DNA of 64,000 nucleotides, from the NCBI GenBank assembly GCA_029204225.1, contig CM055098.1:7216746-7280745 (forward strand), read 5' to 3'. Source of the DNA: Diphasiastrum complanatum (taxonomy: Eukaryota; Streptophyta; Lycopodiopsida; Lycopodiales; Lycopodiaceae). Below, in pieces: positions 1-11,539 of the stretch. The notes under the pieces are model-generated. The model did no database searches, was not told where the DNA came from, and saw only the letters and a program-made list of their open reading frames with translations. A program made the position numbers and the translations under genes. Positions within the stretch are counted from its first letter, which is position 1. Each line of letters opens with the position of its first letter.

Positions 1-1696
1 AGGTAGGTTAGATCCTAATCACAGGAGTTAGATAAGAATTTTGGTCAAGTTTCCTAAAATTTAAAAGCTACCTCCAAAAATCAAGAAAGTTGGTATTGAC
101 CTAACCACCATAGATAGTACACCTAATGGTTAGGTCAAAGTGACTTGAGTAGGTCAGCCAAATGACTTTTTGGTACTTGAACACGTGCTATACTTGCTCA
201 GCCAGCCAAGGATAGAATCCTCTCCACTCTAGATCAAGATTTCAGTGCTAGTTTTGCAATAAATAGATTAACCAGTACCCAATCACTCTTGGGGATCTTT
301 TGTAGATCCATTTAGGGTCCTAAACACTGTACTTTCAACAAATGTGACCTAGATGCTCTCAAAAAACAGGCACTTTGTCTAGAGGGTTAGAAACAGGATA
401 GGCTCATTTCACGCACATGCCTAAACTGCACAACATTATATATTGATTGCCCAAGTGGCCTCCAATCAAGGATAAGCCTCCACTAAGATGTTACATAACA
501 TGCATGGTCTAGATTTGATGAAGGTAATGTTTGATTACTTTCTGAATTGTGTTTCAAAAGTCATCATCAAGCATATCATCTATCTTGTTTTAAGGAGTGT
601 ATTGTCGATATCTATTTTCCAGATATTACCTCTGCCATCAATGCGTAGATTGTTAAATACCTTGTGAAGAGTGTCAAAATTTTATGCTAACCTTTTAAGT
701 GTTTCATTAATCAAAAATATTCTTTTACATCTCTTGGATTTCTCTTTACTCTACCTCTTTTGGCTTGTCTCAACAAATTAAGTCTCATTTCATGTGTTCG
801 CTAGCACTTTAACCATGCAAAGCAGTCTATGCTATGTATATATTGATCAATCCACTAAGTGTTAGCAATCGCTGAAAAGAAATAGACATTTTGGTAGGAA
901 AACTAGGATACTCACTGAATATTACAACGATTCACATTTGAAGTGCCAAGGGCATGGGCATCACAAAATAACAAGCCAAACCTTTTATTTAGCCACGCAT
1001 AAACCACAATGACAACCAGGGCCCTTAATGAATGTCCACAGGCACATGCAGGTGCACGTACATGGAATCAAACCTCTCACCTCTAGGAAAGAGACTGTCA
1101 AGCAACACACCTCAAAAAAAATATACATATGGTACCTAATAAGCCTTAGAATGGATGTCTTAATGCTCCTGAAAAATGTCTAATCACTACATCACGCAAT
1201 AATAAAACATTATCTCTCATGTTCACAGTCAACTGCCAATAAAACACAACACTAACCTAAAAGAACGATAATGTATTCTTCAACAATGATATTGCCATTT
1301 ACTTCAATCTCATGATTCTACATAGTATTCATCTCTACAAGTCTCTGATCAGATTGATACATTAAGGTGGCAGGTTAGTAGTTTGAGCTATTGACTGCCA
1401 TCTGTGGCCCATTAATTGGTGGCAGGTTGGTAGATAAAGCGATTGATTACCATCTATGTCAGCTCATCGATCTAGTAGTGCATCATTTTGAAGCTATCAG
1501 GCAACATATCTTCCAATCGATTAACTAGTAGAATAGATCAATACAGGTAAGCTGGCCAATAATATTGCACAGCTGAAGATTTCTTCACTTTTGCAACTTA
1601 CATTAGGCTACGACATGAAAAAACACATCTAGTCTACAAGAAACAGAGCACTGTACAGCTCAAGGAATGATCATTATTTCATAATTACATCAGATA
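1..1696. other. Non-coding 3' flank of EYA
   Basis: I see no gene here. The stretch is AT-rich with no long frame and no recognisable retroelement motif. The one structure is a diverged 52-bp tandem duplication beginning GGTGGCAGGTTRGTAG at 1366 and again at 1418. As EYA is on the minus strand, this is its downstream flank and probably includes its 3' UTR and polyadenylation signals, which I could not place. Confidence 0.5.
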
Positions 1697-4600
1697 TCAT
1701 TCTTCCAAATCACCATATACTACGGATATGTACTGTTTCACTACCGCAGCTGTTACTTTTAACAAACAATGTGGGGAGTCAGGCCTAAGGTCCACCTTCA
1801 CAAACGGCCAAGTAAGAGTTTCAGCTGCCTCACACTCGTCAAGACCGTCTCCGATGGCACAAAATCTGACATTTGGAGCTTCAAAGCGCTCTTTGATCCA
1901 TCGGAAACATTGCAACTTTCCAGCCTCGCGTGAACTGTACACTGCAAGTTCACCATGCATCATCAACAAGGATTTAGACCCGAGAATACACCCTCTTGAT
2001 GTCATTGAACAAAGCTTAGATCTCGATTAAAGCAGTCCAGTAGAATAAAGAATCTCAAGGTCAACTCTCACAAAATGGAAAATTACGCAATTGGGATCTC
2101 ATCCAAGTTACAGGCATATTGTTCACAGATCCTTTCGCTTGGACCCATGTTTTTACTTTTAGACAATACAGTTTGGAGACTTTAATCATTATTGGATGCT
2201 TATTCCCTATTTGGCCAGGGTCCTACGAACAGAGCATACAGATCTTACTGCTATTTTGGGCCCTTGAAAACAAAAAAAGTAAATAGGTGCCCTCTCAGGA
2301 GGGTTGCAAACTCAGCTTCATCTACAATTACGTGGAGCGGATCAGCAAGGCAGTATGGACTGCACTACTGCCTAAGGGGACGTTAGTCATTATTGAGGAC
2401 ATTTGGTATGTGCATCATGTCATTGCACACTCATATTTTTTCCACTTGCAAACCGTTCCATATTTACAAAAGAGACTGCATCAACTAAAACCTCTTTTTG
2501 GTAGTTTGTACTTGTTTGAAGTTGGTGCAGGATGGCATTTATATGTGCACTTTATCTTGATGTCCATTTGCTTATATTTCACTTGCAAATGAATCTGTCT
2601 TCAGTTTACTGTTGGTGCAGGATGCTGTTGATGCACCAAGAGGCTCAAGGGGTGGAACTTCTTTTGTATACCAATCCATGTAGTGGTTTACAGTCCAAAT
2701 GCCACATAGAACAGAGGTGTAATTTTGATGACTAGTAGCATTTCTTTTCCAGGGATCTGAACATTGATAGGTAGCTGAGGCTGCCATTAGTCACTTGCCA
2801 GGTATTTGGATTCCAGAAACTTGAGCTGAAGAAGTGGGTCATTCACATTGTGTCACATGATTGCTCAGTTTCCACTTCTGAGAAAAAATAGAGCACGTGG
2901 TCTGTAGTTCCACATGACAAGGGACAGACAATAGTGAAGGGGTGAGGAATCTGGTATTTTGTAGCACCAACTTGAGGCCAGTAAGATGCGTTTATTTTGA
3001 GGCCAAAGATGAGATATTTGCGAGCATATATATGGACATGGAAGAAAGAGTGAAGAGACAAAAGAGGATCGCGAAGACCATGGCTCAGGGGAAGCAAAAT
3101 GCCTTGGAGGTGGAGGAAGGAGACGAGGCAGAGTTCTAAAGGGGGGATTAGCATGAGGGAGAGGAGCTAGGGCAGAAGGTCAAACAGAGAACTAAGCATT
3201 AGTTTGTGATCCTTCCCAATAGTATTTTTTCATTTCTGGCACCAAGTTATAGCTTCTTGTCATCTGGAGCTAATTTACTACTTGTCACCTTCTTTTGCAC
3301 AAAACTAAGCCTCCTTTCTTCCAGCAGAGCAGTCTTTAGCCAATTCTCCTAAGAAGTCAAACCCAAGAAAAGTGCAACAATGGATGAGATGGATCCAGAT
3401 CATGACACATGGGCTGAAAGCCAAAGCGACCTTCACATAGAGGCAGGGCTAGAGTGGATGGTTCAAAACAAACCAGGCTTACAAACTTATATATGGATCC
3501 ATACACTACAACAGCTTTGCAAAGAGCACCCACTGAGCCACATAGAGGTCATGGGCGACATAGAGTAGTGAGAGGTAAAAAACAAAAGCCAAGGGGGGAC
3601 GCGTTGTTATATATAGCCTTCTATCTTGCAATATCAATTTGATGGTTCTATGATCCCTGGGAAAATCTTCATAGTTGAAGATCTCGTCGGAGGATGAGAA
3701 TGGTAAAATCCAAGGCTAGGTAGCTACGTGCCTTAAGAGAAGTACGCTGTATTTCTTGTGAGAGTCCCAATCACCTGATTTACATCGTATCAATGTGGTG
3801 GGTCCAGCCTTGTACTAAGTTGTGACATTGATCGATCCGCTTTCTTAAATTCAATCCTGAAGCATTGTCTAATCAAAATCTTACATGGTGGAAGCTACTT
3901 CATGTTGATTTGATTCAGGGTAATCATCAATGCAATAGCAGAGGTTTGGAGAAAATTTAAAAGCTACAATAATTGGAGTTTCAATTACAACACTACATTG
4001 GGCATCAACTAGGTTAAGGAATGTCTAAAATCCAGAGGTAATGCACACTCATGCAAACACATGATCATTACTATTTTGTTGACCCTAAATCGGCACAATT
4101 ATTAAATGTTGTTTAAGCCTTTTTGCATCAGATTTTTTTTTTGTCACACCAATATAGCAACTCAAACATTGTGTGACCACACTTTTGAAATTTCAAAACT
4201 GCATTCTAGATGTTTCGATAAAAAATATCAGCAAGTTCTATATGTTGCATAAGAAATGGCATGCAGAATCAGGAGATTTCATGCGGCCAGCAGCTATGGT
4301 TCTAACACATGCTTACTCCTAATTATGAATCAAAATGATTATGGAACAATATTAATTCCTGAATAGTTTGATACCATGTACCATAAGTCAAAAGTGGAAG
4401 GAAAATTAAAGAACTAAGCTCATATAGGGATTGATACATACATGATGTTTTTATTACATTTTGCAAAGAAATGGTATCACAAGACAAATGACTACTACAT
4501 ATACTCCTAAACAACATGGGTGCAACAAAGAGGAAGAGCCAACTGCTACAGAGTAGAGTGTGCCAGAAGTATGTTGAAGGATGTTGAATTATTTGCCTCT

Positions 4601-7600
4601 ACTGGCTAGGTAGAGTCGGTTGATGTAAGCTGTACAAATGTAATGAGGGGCAATTAACTGTACATACATTGTGATCCCCCTTTTGTAACTTAGCCAAGTG
4701 ACCAAGTAGCCCAAGCTTATGGTGTATACTTTCCCATACACGTACTTGAGGAGCTTTCCTCAAAGCGGTAGCTCCATGACTCCCCCTCCCCCTCCTGCTG
4801 CGGCAGCTGCACAGCCAGCTGCTGCTACTGTGCTCCTCTCTTCCTCTTTTTCTGATGCGCCTAATACACCTCTTCTGCCTACTCCACCTATATCCACAGC
4901 CCACATCTCAAATGCCCAAGAACGATATACCCCTACCAAAGCTTACAAAAGCTACTTGGCTTCTAACTATGGCCAAATACTGCAGGAACTGAAGGTGTTG
5001 AAGACAGAGGTGCAGCAACTCAAAGAGGAATCACAGATGGTTAAGAGTTGAACGAGGGAGAATGTAACTTGAGATCAATACTCTTAAGGCAGAAATCCAA
5101 TAGAAAGATCACTTACAAATGGTGACAAAGATGTAAGGAGTAGAGATGGATTGTCATTTCATTTTTAGATGTCCTGATTACTATGAGATGTTGTCGATAT
5201 TATTGATTATTCAGAGACTCACTACCTACTCTTCGTTATCTCATGGCCTATGAGCATGCTCGGTGAGTGGCCTTTATGCTACATGAGATGTACCTGATGC
5301 AGAGAGATTTGTGTCATGATCACTAAGATATTCATGATACACAACCTCAGATTACAGCTTTCTTCTCAAGAAGAGCTCGGATGGTATCAGAGTCAGATGA
5401 TGAAGATATTCTTATCCCTGTGAGAGATCGTACATCATCTCCGTATTACTAGAACCTTCAAACTTACCATGAAGGCTCTTATTCAAAGATTTGTTCAGAA
5501 CTTCAGCAGCAGCTAACTGTTTTTGAGCTGACTTCATGTCTTGACAGCCCAGTTCACAGAAAACTTCCAAGCCTCTAAATGATGAGAAAATGGCATTGTA
5601 AAAGACACTTGACAGTAAGAAAAGTAAGAAAAGAAAAATATAAAAATGACATTTTACAGTCTGAAACTCAGTAGAAAGACACAGCATACTATAGCAGGAC
5701 CTTGTGTTTCTCAAATGTAACTATGCATCAATATATTGCTTAGAAGAAATAACCAAACATCAAAATCTTCTAAAAAATCAGCATGTCTTTAGCTCACCGT
5801 TGACACTATCTATGAATGTGTTCAGTCGGAACAGCAAACACTTCACAAGGCTCGGGACAAGAGTCCCTGATGTGACAACAACATTGATGTTACAGTTCGT
5901 GTCTTGTCTGTTGGAATATATATCCTCGTCACCAGCCATGCAAGTTAGAGATCCATTTGGCCTATTTTCATGTATAGTGCTTTTGCTAGAGTTTGAGCAT
6001 TCCTCCAAAAGAGATCTCCCTTGCGTGCACAAAAATAAAAGCATACAAAATATCAGAACGTGAGTCATTTTGATATAGTTCCTAGGAGTGTCCTTATCCA
6101 TCAACAGAAGACAGTTCTATGATTACACTAACAAATAGAAATCAAACCATAGCTGCAAGTTGATTGAAATTTAGTAGATTTGTGTACCATTCGAATCAAT
6201 TCAGTTTTATTCTTGACAGCCTAAATTGTCCCACAGTAGAATGATTCGCCACAAACCTCCTTTCTCAAAATTTTAATTAAACTAGGGGGGAAAATAAGAA
6301 CCATTTAAAAGATGTTTCTTAAATTTAGATTCCAATCGCAACTTGATTCATTTTGAATTCATTCACAGAGCTTCGAATCAACATTTGTTGTTACTATGAA
6401 AGCACACCTGCAGAAAGCCAACCATTTGTATATTGATCAGTTGCCTCATAAAGTTCCTTCCATTCCTGCAATGTATCGTCCTTCAGAAGCTTTTCTAAGC
6501 CCTGAACAGCAACCTCAAGAACGATTAGTGAACAAACATCTCATCATTCCTATTTTTGATAGTACAGCCTACAGCCTCAACAACTCATTTTACACAAGGC
6601 CACAGGGCCAAAAACTACCTTACTCCTAAAGCAAGCCATCTTTATTATTGAATAAGATGTAAGCACTTGAACATCCATACATCATGTACAGCATTGATAA
6701 CCTGCTATGGCATCCCCCTGCTATAATGAGCATTTCATTGTAGTGAAGTGAAAAAACCTTTGGATCCCAGAATGTAAATGGAAACCTGGAATAATCCAAA
6801 GTCACCTGAGAATAGATGTTCTTTATCCAGCGATGCCGATAAGCAAGTTTACGGCGTTCAGAATCTGTGAAAGGAGGTCTAATTTCATCTGCATTGAAGT
6901 TGTAATCAGCGAGATTTGCTCCATCATCATACTGGCTCAATGCAGCAATGTTTGGCTCATTGTAATCTTCCACCTGCACCATAGCCACAGACATGCTCAA
7001 AGTTATAAAAAAAGGAAAACCCTATGCCATTGAAACTGCAAAGATGATCCCAGGTCTAGCTCTAAGAGATGAGCTAATGTGCAGTGCAAGATGCTTTATG
7101 CATGTGAATGGGAATGATGCTTAAGGACTGCTTTACTAGTTATAAATGTTCAAACAAGAGATACATTTCAAAATAGAAACTCTGATTTGAATACAGGAGC
7201 CCAGTTGCTCAGCAATAATAGTATGTAAACATAGCTTCCATATGCTTTACTTAAGCACTTCTTCAGCATGTTAACTTGCATAAGGGTGCATTACCAAAAA
7301 TACCTGCTCATAAAAGCAAAACTCATCGCAGACCTTGAGAATTAAGCTTTCCCATTTCCTTCCCAATTTAACTCCCTGTTTAATATCTTTGGATCCTTTA
7401 TAAGCTTCTGCAAACTTGCATGTGGACAGCGTCTGGAAGATGATCAAAGTCTCATCAAGATCCCATACATAGACTGTTTTGCTATGTGATGTCGGTCCAG
7501 AAACCTTCAGCTCACTTTTATGGTCAACTGTAAAGGACACCTGCTCTGTTGATGGCCTGCTTATGTGAGATAACTCAGGAAATGTAGAAGAGCTCTTCTC

Positions 7601-8826
7601 CTCAACATTTAAGCTTGTGCAGCAAAGTGATGCTTGGTCTTTTGGATGAGTGACATAACACTGAATTTCATGAGTTATTGCATTTAAGGCAATAGTTTGA
7701 TCTGAAAATTCGACTTTTCCTTCAGCTGAGGCTTCTATGGGTGATGAAAATCTACAAATTTCACCCTGACAATCAAGCCATGTCTGTCACTCACAAACAA
7801 ACAAAAAAAGGCAAAGTAACAAAAAGGGACACTCAACAGCATAGAATATCTCATAGTCAGACTCGCATATATTCGAAGTCACAAATTTGATTTAGAAGTC
7901 AGGAATGTCATCAAATAAAGCTTAGAGCAAACTATACCAGCAAGATAAAGAGTCAAAGACTCCATATCTGGGTTTAAAGAGAATCTGAATTCTCCTGGTT
8001 GACCCAATACTGACCAAGAAGTAAATGACAACCAACAAGGACGAATTGGAATAAAAAACAACCAAAAAACTAGAAGCAACCACAAGGAAATTCAGAAACA
8101 AGAATTAACTAGAGACGGATAATATACAGAATACTAGAAATGGTCTGGGTTCCTTAACTCCCTGCTCTTCTGAATTCTATGATTAATCATCTTGGACATG
8201 TCAAAAGCTGAATTCAACATGACAAAGTTAAACACCATCAATTCTTTATCATAACAGTAAAAATTTCATGCTGTTATTCCTTAATTATATATCATGAATA
8301 CAAAGATTCAGCAGCCACAAAGATGTTCCTTTTTCTACCCAAAACACAAGCCAATTTCATCTCCTATGCATGGACGATCCATGCATGACATGACATGAAA
8401 AAAAGTTAAAAGCAGGGATTGTCGGCCACAGCATTCCTTTACACCAACAATTTGGCAAGCTAAATGATTTATTGATTGACAGAACATCAAGGTATAAATG
8501 CGCCAATCACCTCAGAACCAATGAAATGAGTGAAACCTAGATGAATTTGACTGACTCCATTGATCGGAATCTGATGAAAAGGAAAACATTGTCAGATCCA
8601 TAATGGCCTTTAGAATACTACAAGGCTTAAACAGTCCAAAGTTGAAGAGATGACAAATAGAAATTAGTTAATAATCAGCTACAAAATTTGTTTAGGTAGG
8701 TAGGATGAAGTTAGAAAGTTAAAGAAAGTTGGACAACAAACAATTTTCAATACAAAATTGTAGCGAGGTATCCCCCTTGGCAGGAACAAGTACCTGCACT
8801 GTGGATGGTGATTCCTCGCAATCCAT
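1697..8826 (-). CDS. EYA: EYES ABSENT homologue (HAD-family protein phosphatase), 7 exons, 433 aa
   Basis: This is a plant EYA-family haloacid-dehalogenase phosphatase; animal and plant homologues dephosphorylate phosphotyrosine. Exons inferred from GT-AG borders (high to low coordinate): 8794-8826, 8511-8570, 7304-7783, 6806-6973, 6408-6501, 5798-6019, 1697-1941. Together they give 1,302 nt, exactly 434 codons, with matching phases at every junction. HAD motif I is VYVWDLDETL (nucleophile region D139/D141). The plant signature VEDYNEPNIAALSQYDDG opens exon 4. Motif II is VTSGTLVPSLVK (about 327-338), and the acidic motif IIII/III is GDGLDE (383-388) in the last exon. The catalytic core is complete. 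Angiosperm EYA proteins begin close to motif I, whereas here about 130 residues precede it, with no recognised domain. The ATG at 8826 has an in-frame TGA 12 nt upstream in the same exon, so it is the chosen start. The first two exons (11 and 20 codons) are the least certain. The last intron is 3.86 kb and full of repeats. Confidence 0.88.
2299..3139 (+). pseudogene. Possible captured gene fragment (exon-like blocks) in EYA intron
   Basis: On the strand opposite EYA, within its last intron, are exon-like blocks. 2299-2405 follows a CTCTCAG acceptor, ends at a GTATGTG donor, and reads EGCKLSFIYNYVERISKAVW onward with no stop. Another acceptor (TTGGTGCAG) precedes 2621. A charged, lysine/glutamate-rich frame at about 3002-3139 ends EVEEGDEAEF-stop and looks like a protein C terminus. 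I do not recognise the product, and the blocks do not join into one verified reading frame. The best reading is a gene fragment carried in by a mobile element, or an undetected nested gene. The remaining overlapping frames here look like chance. Confidence 0.25.
4719..5452 (+). pseudogene. Decayed ORF of unknown (probably retroelement) origin
   Basis: A frame at 4719-5051 encodes a proline/alanine-rich segment (PPPPPAAAAAQ) followed by a short coiled coil (LQELKVLKTEVQQLKEE). It ends in a stop. About 160 nt later a second block (about 5209-5452) remains readable with two internal stops and finishes with the acidic segment SESDDEDILIPVRDR and a TAG. The two blocks look like remains of one protein with frame damage. 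Low-complexity, coiled-coil and acidic segments fit a retroelement gag-like or capsid protein, but no diagnostic motif is present. The position inside the EYA intron argues for insertion. No host function is proposed. Confidence 0.3.
5468..5572 (-). CDS. EYA: Candidate in-frame cassette exon of EYA (105 nt, 35 codons)
   Basis: Inside the large last EYA intron, on the same strand, lies a block with a polypyrimidine-like tract and AG acceptor (TTTAGAG before 5572) and a strong donor G|GTAAGT after 5468. It is exactly 105 nt. Its entry and exit phase (1) equals the phase of the EYA junction it would interrupt, so inclusion adds 35 residues with no frame change. It reads GLEVFCELGCQDMKSAQKQL, then an alanine/leucine-rich helix-like stretch ending NKSLH. 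The flanking EYA sequence aligns with relatives without it, so constitutive inclusion would put an insertion between the motif II helix and VYSSREAGK. It could be an alternative exon, a lineage-specific insertion or an exon from an unrelated captured gene. I do not recognise the peptide. An acceptor two bases earlier would break the frame. Confidence 0.45.
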
Positions 8827-9160
8827 TGCTCCTACTCAAAGTCTCCTATTCTGCAAAAGATGGACCAGAAAAATCCTTGTGACAAGCTTCCAGGGGAAAC
8901 GAAGCACATTGTTCCGTATTGATTTAGTAATAGTATGGATGGTGCTTAAGTGCCAAACTAGTAGTTTTAAATTAACGAAAGCTAGCTATAAATGTCATCC
9001 TTCGTAGTCCATTGTATCGATCTAAATCTCTTCTCTGCACAAGATGGATAGCAAGAACCTTGTACAAAGCTTCAGAGAAGAAGCCATGGAAAAGCAAGTT
9101 CAAGATTCCAAATTTACTGAATATGGATGGTATTAGAGTCTCAAATATTTCAATGAGTGA
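8826..9160. repeat. Diverged tandem duplication of the EYA first-exon block
   Basis: The roughly 125 bp at and upstream of the EYA start (from 8826 rightward) is repeated in the same orientation from about 9010. On the minus strand both copies show a CTT(G/T)TGCAG or TTTTGCAG acceptor-like sequence, a purine-rich leader and an ATG with similar following codons (MDCEE at 8826; MDYEG then stop further upstream). The second copy is not coding as it stands. Confidence 0.5.
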
Positions 9161-9397
9161 CAAACTGCTAACATTTTTCCAAGGACTTCACCGCTAAGTC
9201 CTCCATGTGGCACTTTTGAGTTAGTAATTCCATACCCTATCCTCTTACACAAAATTGCACTTGGACTTTTCAAACAAAACTGGTAGAGCTATACTTTTGT
9301 AAGGAAAAGTTTACATTTGACTCAAATGGGCTCATTTTGAGATAGTGTTTAGCTAGGTAGGTTACACCAAATTTGAACTACAAAACGTATAAACAAT

Positions 9398-9607
9398 TCA
9401 ATATTTTGCACTTAAGATTGCCTTGATTTGAACAATATTCACTTCAAAGGACTTGTGCACTTGATAAATTGATGGGTCCTCAGGAGGAGTCACTAAAATC
9501 TGCATGCTCTCTGTAATTATATTTTCAATAAAGCTTTTGTGCTGTTTCTGCTCTTCTCTTGCAAGCATGCTCTTTTCATTGGTAATACTTGTTTGATCCA
9601 ATTCTTT
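9398..9607 (-). other. Exon-like open segment upstream of EYA, unassigned
   Basis: The minus strand from 9607 is open for about 70 codons after a TTCACTTACAG acceptor. It reads KELDQTSITNEKSMLAREEQ and on into a charged, coiled-coil-like sequence, then PPEDPSIYQVHKSFEV. It could be a 5' exon of EYA or of another gene, but it cannot be spliced in frame onto the chosen EYA start, which has an upstream in-frame stop. No consensus donor is evident; the candidates are GC or weak GT sites. A chance frame is possible. Confidence 0.2.
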
Positions 9608-10529
9608 CTGTAAGTGAAAATCCTGCTAATCACTCAATCTCAAAAACCCTAGAAGGCTTTAGCTCCTATCTTCTTTAGTTGGTAGTTTATAGATTATGTG
9701 GCAGTATGCACAAGGAGAAAGTATTCTCCAATGAAGAGTTGGACTCTGGAGAGAAGTCTTTTCAATGCTGGGCTTGGAAGGACCCTCAATTTATATTTAA
9801 CGTTTTCCTTTCAAATTTCATGTGTTTTTAAGTATGCTTACCAGCGAGCACGCTTGCTGGTCGTTCAATTCAAAAAATGAGTAAAATTTTCTGAATCCAG
9901 TCTAATGTAAAAGAACGAGTAAATGCTTGAGAATTTTTTATTAACACATCTTAATGTATTTTGGTGATCTACAAGTTTCCATACAATTTTTTTTTTCCTT
10001 GTATTGAGGAGTTTTTTTAGGGCAAAGTTTTGCAAACCTGCCCCCTCCTCTGGCTATCTTGCAAACATGTTTGCAAGCTTAAACTCTTGATGTTTGCAAA
10101 TGTTTGCTGGCAACTATGGTTTTAAGCAAGAAAAGTCTGTGACAGATTCGTAGCAGCCATTTTTAGGACCTAGGTCACACCTGTACAGCCAAGGTAAAAA
10201 GTCCAAGTGAAAATTTGCATTTTCCATCTCAAGATCTAACTTTGAGTCCCTTTTCTGACATTTCTCAGATTTTTTTAGAAAGAGAAATCTGGCAGGGAAC
10301 CTCAATGGCACAATTCTCATGATCAGGATGCAGAAATACAGGCCAACAAGCAGCAACAAAAGAAAAAGGTACCTAGATAGTACCTTGCGACTCTGAGAAA
10401 GTCAAAACTTCAAGAGTTGCCAGAGACAAGTGTAGATGATGCTATGAAATCAGATCGGCTCTGACAAAAACATCAAGGAAACTAAGTGAATTTTTCCTTC
10501 ATGTGTCATCTTTTGGAACTCAAAACCTT
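9608..10529. other. Intergenic, nothing recognised
   Basis: AT-rich DNA with no supported gene. A small motif TGTTTGCAA recurs several times at about 10,030-10,110. The 81-codon minus frame at 10,114-10,359 has a hydrophobic start but no family features or splice context, and I treat it as chance. Confidence 0.5.
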
Positions 10530-11360
10530 TGAACATGCAAATGAGAAAGAAAAATGGAAGGCTCCCATGAATGAGGTATTAATACTTCAGCTTCAATAGA
10601 ATTCAAATTGGGAGGTTCTGGACTTACCTCCGAGCAAGAATGTCATTGGATGGAATTGGGTTTATAGAGTTAAAACCGAAGCTTATAATTCCATATAGAC
10701 ATAAAAGAAAGGTTGGTGGCTAAAGAATTCTTGTGAAAGAAGGCATTGAACAGTAAATCGTTTGCCCCCATTGCCAAAACCCACTACAATGAGAATGGTT
10801 ATTGCAATGATGACTCCACCTGGATAGAAGACGCCTGAACTTGGATGGAAGCTACATCATATGGACTTAAAGTCTACATTTATGAATGGAGAACTTGACG
10901 AGGAAGTCTATATGCAACAACCACTTGTATTCGGAGACGGGCCAAGAACATAAGGTATGTAAGCTTCATAAGTCCCTGCGTGGTCTCAAGCAAGCACCCC
11001 AAATTTGGTACACCAAGATTGATGAATTTTTCATGCTCAGAGGATTACAAATGAGTGAATATGGTCCAAATTTGTATGTAATGTAAAATCACTAGATTAT
11101 CTTGTTTGTGTTAATCATCACTAGCAACAATCTACTTCTTGCAAACAACATAAAACAAGATTTAGAGAGTGTAATTGAGATGACAAACCTTGGCTTCTTG
11201 CATTTTTATGGAATTAAATTATTGCAACATTTTTGTCTTGCGAGCCAAGTATGTCGAATAAACTCAAACTGGAAAGTCGCAAGCCAATTGCAAGAACAAT
11301 AAAAACCCTTATTATGGTTGGGAAGTTGATTGAGCCCCATACACCAATGGAAAGTACTCA
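10530..11360 (+). pseudogene. Ty1/copia reverse transcriptase relic
   Basis: A frameshifted and stop-laden copy of the Ty1/copia reverse transcriptase N-terminal half. Recognisable in order, across frames, are an NVIGWNWVYRVKTEA block, the LHHMDLKSTFMNGELDEEVYMQQP block (here split from the usual MDVKSAFLNG consensus), and EHKVCKLHKSLRGLKQAPQIW followed by YGPNLYVM. The YVDD-containing part is missing or degraded, and a weak TPME-like segment near 11,350 may be the linker to RNase H. No LTRs could be attached to it. It is certainly non-functional. Confidence 0.75.
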
Positions 11361-11539
11361 TCAAGAACCTTTAGTTTTAATACCCAGCATGAATGATGTT
11401 AGTGCCACGCTATCATGCCATGTGAGCATGCCTTCTCAACATGTTAATCCATGTAGGCATACGAATATCCTAGATCAAAAACTAGCTATTTATATGGAAC
11501 ACTTGTCCATAAGTTTGTCTTGTAGTAGACACGTGTAAT

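Noticed and set aside
5388-5399. TGGTATCAGAGTC as a primer-binding site
   Set aside because: It falls within a readable acidic protein segment (RMVSESDDED) and no LTR end precedes it.
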